Positions 59,185 through 64,000 of a stretch of DNA of 64,000 nt are shown in pieces. The DNA is from Mycobacterium sp. Root265 (GTDB taxonomy: Bacteria > Actinomycetota > Actinomycetes > Mycobacteriales > Mycobacteriaceae): assembly GCF_001428895.1 (NCBI RefSeq), contig NZ_LMJA01000022.1:295000-358999 (forward strand). Reading direction: 5' to 3'. The notes below the pieces were generated by a model, which saw nothing but the letters and a program-made list of their open reading frames with translations, had not been told where the DNA came from and made no database searches. Within the stretch, counting starts at the first letter, position 1. The number at the start of each line of letters is the position of its first letter. A program made the position numbers and the translations under genes.

Positions 59185-60396
59185 ATGCAGCACCACACGT
59201 ATGGACCCGTCATCCGGACCACGGCGGCGCTGGCCGCCGCGATGGGGATCGGCCGTTTCGTCTACACCCCGATCCTGCCGTTGATGACGGCCCAGGCCGG
59301 ACTGGGACCGCACGCCGCCGGACACATCGCGACCGCCAATTACGCCGGGTATCTGGCCGGCGCGGTGGCAGCCGCACTGTCCCCGCGGATCGCCCGCTCG
59401 CACAAAGTGTTTCAGGCATGCCTCGTCGCGGTCACACTCAGCCTGCTGTGCATGCCACTGACCGTCGCGGTGCCGGGCTGGCTGCTGCTGCGCGCGGTGG
59501 CCGGGGTGGGCAGCGCGCTGGCCTTCGTCATCGCGGTCAATGCCCTGCTGGACTCGTCCCCGCGGCACTCCGGATGGGGTTTCAGCGGTGTCGGCATCGG
59601 GATCGCGCTGTCCGCCGCGCTGGTGCTCGCGCTGCCCATCGGCACCGACTGGCGGGTGTCCTGGTGGGCGGCCGGCGGGCTGGCCGGTGCGCTCACGGTG
59701 CTGGCATGGCGGCTACCGTCGCCGTCCGCACCTGCACCGGCCGCGGCCCCGGCCGGGAAGGCGGGCCGCGGACAGTTCGGGCTGCTGTTCGCGGGTTACA
59801 CACTGGAAGGTGTGGGCTACATCGTCGCCGGAACCTTCCTGGTGGCCGCGGTGGCGCAGCACTCCCCCGGACGCCTCGGCGGGGCGGCCTGGCTGGTGGT
59901 GGGCCTGGCGGTGATTCCCTCGGCCATGCTGTGGGACCGGCTCAGCGAACGCTTCAGCAGGCCCGCGCTGCTCACCGTGGCCCTGATGCTGCAGGCCGGC
60001 GGGATCGCGCTGGCCTGCGCGAGCGGCGCCGTCGCCGCGCTGGTGGGTGCGGTCCTGTTCGGCGGCACGTTCATCGGGGTGAGCACGCTGGCGCTCGCCG
60101 AGGGCCGGGTGCTGGGTGTGCCCGCTGCGGTCGCGTTGCTGACGGCGGGCTACTCGGCGGGCCAGATCGCCGGGCCGCTGCTGGTGACCCCGTTGCTGGA
60201 CAACGGTTTTCACCACGCCCTGATGGCGGGCGCGATCGTGGTGTCAGTGGCTGGGCTGGTCTGCGCGGCGATATGGGTCATCGGCAGGCAGCCAGACACC
60301 GGGGGTGTCGACACCGAGGTCACCGATGTCGCGGGTGAAGGCGTCGACGACGGAGAGCACCGACGCACGGTCCTCATCCCGCCGCCACACCAGTGA
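59185..60396 (+). CDS. YbfB/YjiJ-type MFS transporter
   Basis: 403 residues from the ATG at 59185 with GGAGC upstream. Opens with AALAAAMGIGRFVYTPILPLM, the DUF1228/YbfB signature, and has about 12 helices ending near residue 370. The remaining 35 residues are polar and are encoded antisense to the LysR C-terminus, so they may be recent read-through. Substrate unknown. Confidence 0.86.
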   Translation: MQHHTYGPVIRTTAALAAAMGIGRFVYTPILPLMTAQAGLGPHAAGHIATANYAGYLAGAVAAALSPRIARSHKVFQACLVAVTLSLLCMPLTVAVPGWLLLRAVAGVGSALAFVIAVNALLDSSPRHSGWGFSGVGIGIALSAALVLALPIGTDWRVSWWAAGGLAGALTVLAWRLPSPSAPAPAAAPAGKAGRGQFGLLFAGYTLEGVGYIVAGTFLVAAVAQHSPGRLGGAAWLVVGLAVIPSAMLWDRLSERFSRPALLTVALMLQAGGIALACASGAVAALVGAVLFGGTFIGVSTLALAEGRVLGVPAAVALLTAGYSAGQIAGPLLVTPLLDNGFHHALMAGAIVVSVAGLVCAAIWVIGRQPDTGGVDTEVTDVAGEGVDDGEHRRTVLIPPPHQ

Positions 60397-61176
60397 CCAC
60401 GTCCACAACGGCACCGGGCCGGTCACCGGGCGGCGCACCAGATCGCTGGACTCGGTGTCGTTCTGCCCCTTCGGATTGTTGAGGACGGGCCGGCCGAGCC
60501 GGCGCACGTGCTCGAAGAATGTCGGGCCGGTGACCCCGCCGTCATCGGTGCGCATGACCCGCGCGCCGGTATCGGCGGCGAACTGCTCGGCGTAGCGGTT
60601 CCACGACGACCAGCTCGCGGTGTCGGTATCGACCAACACCACGGTGTCTTTCGCGGGCACCGGCGCGTCATCGGTGCCCGGACAGACGGCATAGAGCCGG
60701 TCCACCCCGACCAGACGCGCCTCGAGCTCCAGTTCGTGCAGGTCCTCGTTCTGCACCCAGCAGATCGCCAGATCGAGGCTGCCGTCGGCGACCCGGGCGG
60801 CCTGCGCGTGCGAGGGCATCACCCAGGTGTCCACCCGCAGGGTGGCGACGCCGGCGGCCCGCTCGGACCAGTCGACCGGGCACCAGTTCACACAGCCGAT
60901 TCGCACCGGATCGTCGGTCGCCAGATTCATTGCCCGCCTGCGTAACTCGTCGGCGTGGCGGACCAGCGAGCGGGCATCGGGCAGCAGCGCGGTGCCGGCC
61001 GGGGTGAGCGCGACCGATCGGCGGTCCCGGTCGAACAGCTGGACCTTCAGGTCGCGTTCCAGCGCCTTGATCTGCTGGGACAGCGACGGTCCCGCGATGC
61101 GCAGCCGCTCGGCCGCCCTGCCGAAGTTCAGTTCCTCGGCGACCGTCACGAAATACCGCAGCTGCCGCAGTTCCAC
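60244..61176 (-). CDS. LysR-family transcriptional regulator
   Basis: 310 residues. The N-terminal winged helix is classical: MELRQLRYFVTVAEELNFGRAAERLRIAGPSLSQQIKALE, followed by the periplasmic-binding-like effector domain. It is divergent from an SDR/SnoaL gene pair, which it most likely controls. Its 3' end overlaps the MFS gene by 153 bp tail to tail. Confidence 0.92.
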   Translation of the reverse strand: MELRQLRYFVTVAEELNFGRAAERLRIAGPSLSQQIKALERDLKVQLFDRDRRSVALTPAGTALLPDARSLVRHADELRRRAMNLATDDPVRIGCVNWCPVDWSERAAGVATLRVDTWVMPSHAQAARVADGSLDLAICWVQNEDLHELELEARLVGVDRLYAVCPGTDDAPVPAKDTVVLVDTDTASWSSWNRYAEQFAADTGARVMRTDDGGVTGPTFFEHVRRLGRPVLNNPKGQNDTESSDLVRRPVTGPVPLWTWSLVWRRDEDRASVLSVVDAFTRDIGDLGVDTPGVWLPADDPYRRADQPSH

Positions 61177-61189
61177 CCGGTGCAGCCTA

Positions 61190-61204
61190 ATAGGCCCGCC
61201 CTAT
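61190..61204. promoter_or_regulatory. LysR-box candidate
   Basis: ATAGG-CCCGC-CCTAT is a perfect T-N11-A palindrome 14 bp upstream of the LysR start. A further CCTAT half-site lies about 20 bp on, toward the divergent SDR gene. This is the usual autoregulatory layout. Confidence 0.5.
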
Positions 61205-61296
61205 CACCAGCGAGTTTTCCGGTCCTATCGACCAGGCATGGGCCCCGCCTTGAATGCGGTTGAGGCGAACAGATCACCCCTAGAAAGGCTCAGCTC

Positions 61297-62004
61297 ATGA
61301 ACAACACCACCCGCGTCGCGATCATCACCGGCGCATCCCAGGGAATCGGCGCGGCACTGGTCGAGGGCTACCGCAAGCTCGGTTACGCCGTCGTCGCCAA
61401 CTCACGCACCATCGCCGCGAGCGATGACCCGATGGTGCTCGCGGTACCCGGCGATATCGGCGAACCCGGTGTCGGCCAGCGCATCATCGATGCCGCACTG
61501 GAGCACTTCGGCCGCGTCGACACCGTCGTCAACAACGCAGGCATCTTCATCGCCAAACCGTTCACCGAGTACACCGACGCCGACTACGACGCCATCACCG
61601 GGGTGAACCTGCGCGGCTTCTTCGAGGTGTCCCGCGCCGCGGTCGCCGCGATGCAGGACCACGGCGGCCACCTGATCAACGTGTCGACCAGCCTGGTCGA
61701 TCAGGCCACCACCGCGGCACCATCGGTGCTCGCCTCGCTGACCAAGGGCGGTCTGAACGCGGCCACCAAATCGCTGGCCGTCGAGTACGCCACCCGCGGT
61801 ATTCGAGTCAACGCGGTGGCGCTCGGCATCATCCGCACCCCGATGCACTCCGACGAGGAGTACGCGGGCCTGGCCCAGCTGAACCCGCAGAAGCGCATCG
61901 GTGAGCAGTCCGATGTGGTGGACGCGGTGCTCTACCTGGAGAACGCCGGCTTCGTCACCGGTGAGATCCTGCACGTCGACGGCGGCCAGGCAGCGGGGTA
62001 CTGA
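61297..62004 (+). CDS. SDR-family protein lacking the catalytic tyrosine
   Basis: 235 residues. Cofactor motif TGASQGIG, NNAG and Ser in NVSTS are present, but the YxxxK position reads A-S-L-T-K (PSVLASLTKGGL), so Ala stands where Tyr normally is. The rest, including RVNAVALGIIRTPMH and FVTGEILHVDGGQ, is a normal SDR. I recall other SDRs with the same ASLTKGG segment. Reaction unknown. Co-transcribed with the SnoaL gene 2 bp downstream. Confidence 0.87.
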   Translation: MNNTTRVAIITGASQGIGAALVEGYRKLGYAVVANSRTIAASDDPMVLAVPGDIGEPGVGQRIIDAALEHFGRVDTVVNNAGIFIAKPFTEYTDADYDAITGVNLRGFFEVSRAAVAAMQDHGGHLINVSTSLVDQATTAAPSVLASLTKGGLNAATKSLAVEYATRGIRVNAVALGIIRTPMHSDEEYAGLAQLNPQKRIGEQSDVVDAVLYLENAGFVTGEILHVDGGQAAGY

Positions 62005-62006
62005 AA

Positions 62007-62366
62007 ATGAGCGACGACGTGATTCGCGAGGTCCTGGACATCTGGCAGGCGGGCATCGACGCCCACGAACCCGACCGGGTGGCGCAGGTGTTCACCACCG
62101 ACGCGATCTTCCAGGGGCTGCGGCCCTACAGCGTGGGCCGCGCGGGCGTCCGCGACTACTACGCGTCACAGCCGCTCGGGCTGACGGTGCGGTACCGGAT
62201 CCTGCAGACCCGCACTCCCGCCGACGGTGTGGTGCTCGGCTACACGCAGGCCGATTTCACCTTCGCCGACGGGACCGGTGTCAGCCTGAACCTGAGCGTG
62301 CTCGTCACCCGCACACCGGACGGCTGGCAGATCGCGCACTACCAGGTGTCGCCGCTCCCTAACTGA
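62007..62366 (+). CDS. SnoaL-like (NTF2-fold) protein
   Basis: 119 residues. Cone-fold pattern: VLDIWQAGIDAHEPDRVAQVFTTDAIFQGLRPYSVGRAGVRDYYASQ and a final DGWQIAHYQVSPLP. It starts 2 bp after the SDR stop, so it is very likely co-translated, possibly acting on the same substrate. The last 8 bp overlap the convergent luciferase-like gene. Confidence 0.84.
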   Translation: MSDDVIREVLDIWQAGIDAHEPDRVAQVFTTDAIFQGLRPYSVGRAGVRDYYASQPLGLTVRYRILQTRTPADGVVLGYTQADFTFADGTGVSLNLSVLVTRTPDGWQIAHYQVSPLPN

Positions 62367-63348
62367 GGGCGGGGATGACCTCACGCTCGAACAATTCGAT
62401 ACCGGAGCGGTCGTACGCGGCCTCGGGGAAGTACAGGATGGCGTACTCACACCCGAGGTCGCGTAGCCGTGTCAGCCGTTCGACGACCTGTTCCGGGGTG
62501 CCGGTGGCGGAGTCCGGTGAGGCGACATTGGACAGCATGGCGTCGACCGCGTCCTCGCCGGACTTGGGGACCTGCCGGTCCCGGATGGCCTTCAGCCGGT
62601 CCTTGACCTCGGACTCGGAGCCGGCGATGACGGAGTTGAAGTTCGCCGACCGGACGATCGCGTCGTAGTCGGTGCCGACCTCACCGCAGTGCCCGGCCAG
62701 GATCTGCGATTTACGCTCGAACTCCTCGGGCGCGCTGCTGAAGTTGGTGTACTGCGCGTACTTGGCGGCGATGCGCAGGGTGACCTTCTCGCCGCCGCCG
62801 GCGATCCACAGCGGCAGCCCACCCTCCTGTGGCGGTGTGGGGGCGACGATGGCGCCGTCCACCTGGTAGTACTTGCCGTCGAAGGTGACCCGGCCGTCGC
62901 GCCAGGCGTCCCGCATGATCTGCACGCCCTCGTCGAGGCGGCCCAGTCGCTCACCCGCGGAGGGGAAGCCGTACCCGTATGCGCGCCACTCGTGCTCGTA
63001 CCAGCCGCCGCCGATACCCATCTGGGTGCGGCCGCCGGAGATGACGTCGACGGTTGCTGCGACTTTTGCCAGGTAAGCCGGATTCCGGTAACTCATGGCG
63101 GTACACATCTGGCCGAGTTTGACTCGCTCGGTGGTTGCTGCGAAGGCCGACATCAGGGTCCAGGCCTCGTGGGTTGCCTCGTCGGTGGGCACCGGGACGG
63201 TGTGGAAGTGGTCATAGACCCACACCGAGTCCCACGTGCTGTTATCGGCGTAGGTAGCCAGGTCACGCATCACTGACCAGTGCTTATCGGTGGGAATGTC
63301 GACGAGGTCGAGTCGCCAACCCTGCGGGATGAAGAGTCCGAAGCGCAT
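62359..63348 (-). CDS. LLM-class F420-dependent oxidoreductase
   Basis: 329 residues from the ATG at 63348 (MRFGLFIPQGW); the longer frame to 63405 lacks support. Luciferase-like barrel with VWVYDHFH, LGQMCTAMSYRNPAYLAKVAATVDVISGGR, GIGGGWYEHEWRAYGYGFPS and IAGGGEKVTLRIAAKYA. Such enzymes use reduced F420 in mycobacteria. Substrate unknown. Confidence 0.9.
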   Translation of the reverse strand: MRFGLFIPQGWRLDLVDIPTDKHWSVMRDLATYADNSTWDSVWVYDHFHTVPVPTDEATHEAWTLMSAFAATTERVKLGQMCTAMSYRNPAYLAKVAATVDVISGGRTQMGIGGGWYEHEWRAYGYGFPSAGERLGRLDEGVQIMRDAWRDGRVTFDGKYYQVDGAIVAPTPPQEGGLPLWIAGGGEKVTLRIAAKYAQYTNFSSAPEEFERKSQILAGHCGEVGTDYDAIVRSANFNSVIAGSESEVKDRLKAIRDRQVPKSGEDAVDAMLSNVASPDSATGTPEQVVERLTRLRDLGCEYAILYFPEAAYDRSGIELFEREVIPALS

Positions 63349-63461
63349 AACCTCAAACTCTAGGCCCATACGTTCCGTTGTTGAATCGTCTACACTCTGT
63401 AACAATCGTTCGCTGGAACAGATATACCAGTCGTTCGCGCACCCGATCCCGAGGACTGATC

Positions 63462-64000
63462 ATGACTGCCAAACCACGCCGTATCGCGGCCGCATCGCTG
63501 GCAGCCTTCATGCCGTTGGCCGCGGTAGCGATTGCCGCCGCAACTCCCAGCGCGGCCCAGAGCTGCTCACGCGGCCAAGTCTCGTACAACGGCAACTGCG
63601 TCGACACCTGCAACGATTCGCAGGTCCGCAACGCGCAAAGTGGCGAATGCCAGTCACTGCTGTCCGCTGCGCTTCAAAAGGCTCAGACCCCCGCGGTTGC
63701 CAAGCTCACGCCGGATCAGTTGGGCGGCGTGGTGGAGCTGGCGCGAAGCGTCAACGCCCTGCCGGAGATCAATGCGACGATCGGTACCACCTTCGGCATC
63801 GCCAATACCGTCATTGGCTGGCCTGCCGTAATTGCCGCAGCGAGCGCTGACACCGCCGCCACACTTGCTTTCCTAGGACTGCTACCCGGCGCCGCCGGTA
63901 GCCCGTTAGCAGCGACAGGCCAAACGTTCGCGGCGGCATCAAACGTCGCGAGTCTCATGCCAGCTGTGGGCCTGCCGCAGCTTCCCCCGCCGCCCCCGCT
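63462..64000 (+). CDS. Secreted cysteine-containing protein (3' end outside window)
   Basis: The frame is open from the ATG at 63462 to the right edge (179 codons, no stop). A signal peptide with basic start (MTAKPRRIAAASLA) ends near TPSAAQ, residue 34. The mature N-terminus has four closely spaced cysteines (SCSRG, NCVDTCND, GECQS) that could form two disulfides, then hydrophobic Ala/Gly/Val segments, and a proline run begins at the edge (LPQLPPPPP). No known domain recognised. Confidence 0.72.
   Translation, partial: MTAKPRRIAAASLAAFMPLAAVAIAAATPSAAQSCSRGQVSYNGNCVDTCNDSQVRNAQSGECQSLLSAALQKAQTPAVAKLTPDQLGGVVELARSVNALPEINATIGTTFGIANTVIGWPAVIAAASADTAATLAFLGLLPGAAGSPLAATGQTFAAASNVASLMPAVGLPQLPPPPP

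Overview
The window is high-GC chromosomal DNA from a non-tuberculous, probably fast-growing Mycobacterium (Mycolicibacterium type). From 8.1 kb to 54.4 kb the gene order follows, with insertions, the M. tuberculosis block Rv0903c to Rv0861c read backwards: prrA-prrB, the ompATb/arf operon, gltA2, citA, fprB, the Rv0885 diiron protein, serC, sepH (Rv0883c), Rv0882 to Rv0875c, cspB, yccF, moaA2/moaD2, rpfA, moaE2/mog/moaC2, Rv0863, Rv0862c and ercc3 (XPB). Mycobacterial hallmarks include GTG starts, leaderless-looking promoters, F420-type luciferase-like oxidoreductases, Esp proteins and an MmpS-like protein. I saw no tRNA, rRNA, CRISPR array or transposase.

Layout. 0-2.5 kb: the C-terminal part of a large HEAT-repeat protein of lower GC, cut by the left edge and possibly a STAND-type defence NTPase. 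2.8-7.2 kb: a leftward operon of two ABC half-exporters and a nitrilase-family amidase. 7.3-11.7 kb: a potassium channel, PrrAB, the arf (OmpATb) operon with a 26-residue ArfC remnant, and an FKBP. 11.8-20.5 kb: an FAD oxidoreductase, a MarR/MFS efflux pair, gltA2, twin TetR genes, pdxH, citA and a mycothiol-type isomerase. 20.5-31.5 kb: a P450, a secreted GH1 glycosidase, fprB with its diiron partner, a CRP-like site, an SPFH gene, serC and sepH. 31.5-37.5 kb: a 13E12/HNH gene, then an operon of glycosyltransferase, HelR-type RNA polymerase helicase and luciferase-like oxidoreductase. This operon is headed by an inverted repeat matching the rifamycin-associated element. 37.5-45.3 kb: conserved small mycobacterial genes and a DUF559 nuclease-like gene bracketed by 62-bp direct repeats. 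45.4-50.4 kb: molybdopterin genes on both sides of rpfA, whose leader carries a CRP-like site and a ydaO (c-di-AMP) riboswitch. 50.5-57 kb: Rv0862c homologue, XPB helicase, and an orphan espA-espC-espD-like operon facing an MmpS-like gene. 57-64 kb: an OhrR-type regulator and a set of regulators, short-chain dehydrogenases, a transporter and a luciferase-like oxidoreductase, then a secreted protein cut by the right edge.

The strongest biological story is the element-glycosyltransferase-HelR cassette at 33.2-37.5 kb. It looks like an inducible rifamycin resistance operon that combines drug modification with RNA polymerase protection. The luciferase-like oxidoreductase that follows is an uncharacterised possible third member. 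The compact espACD-like operon is the second main point of interest.
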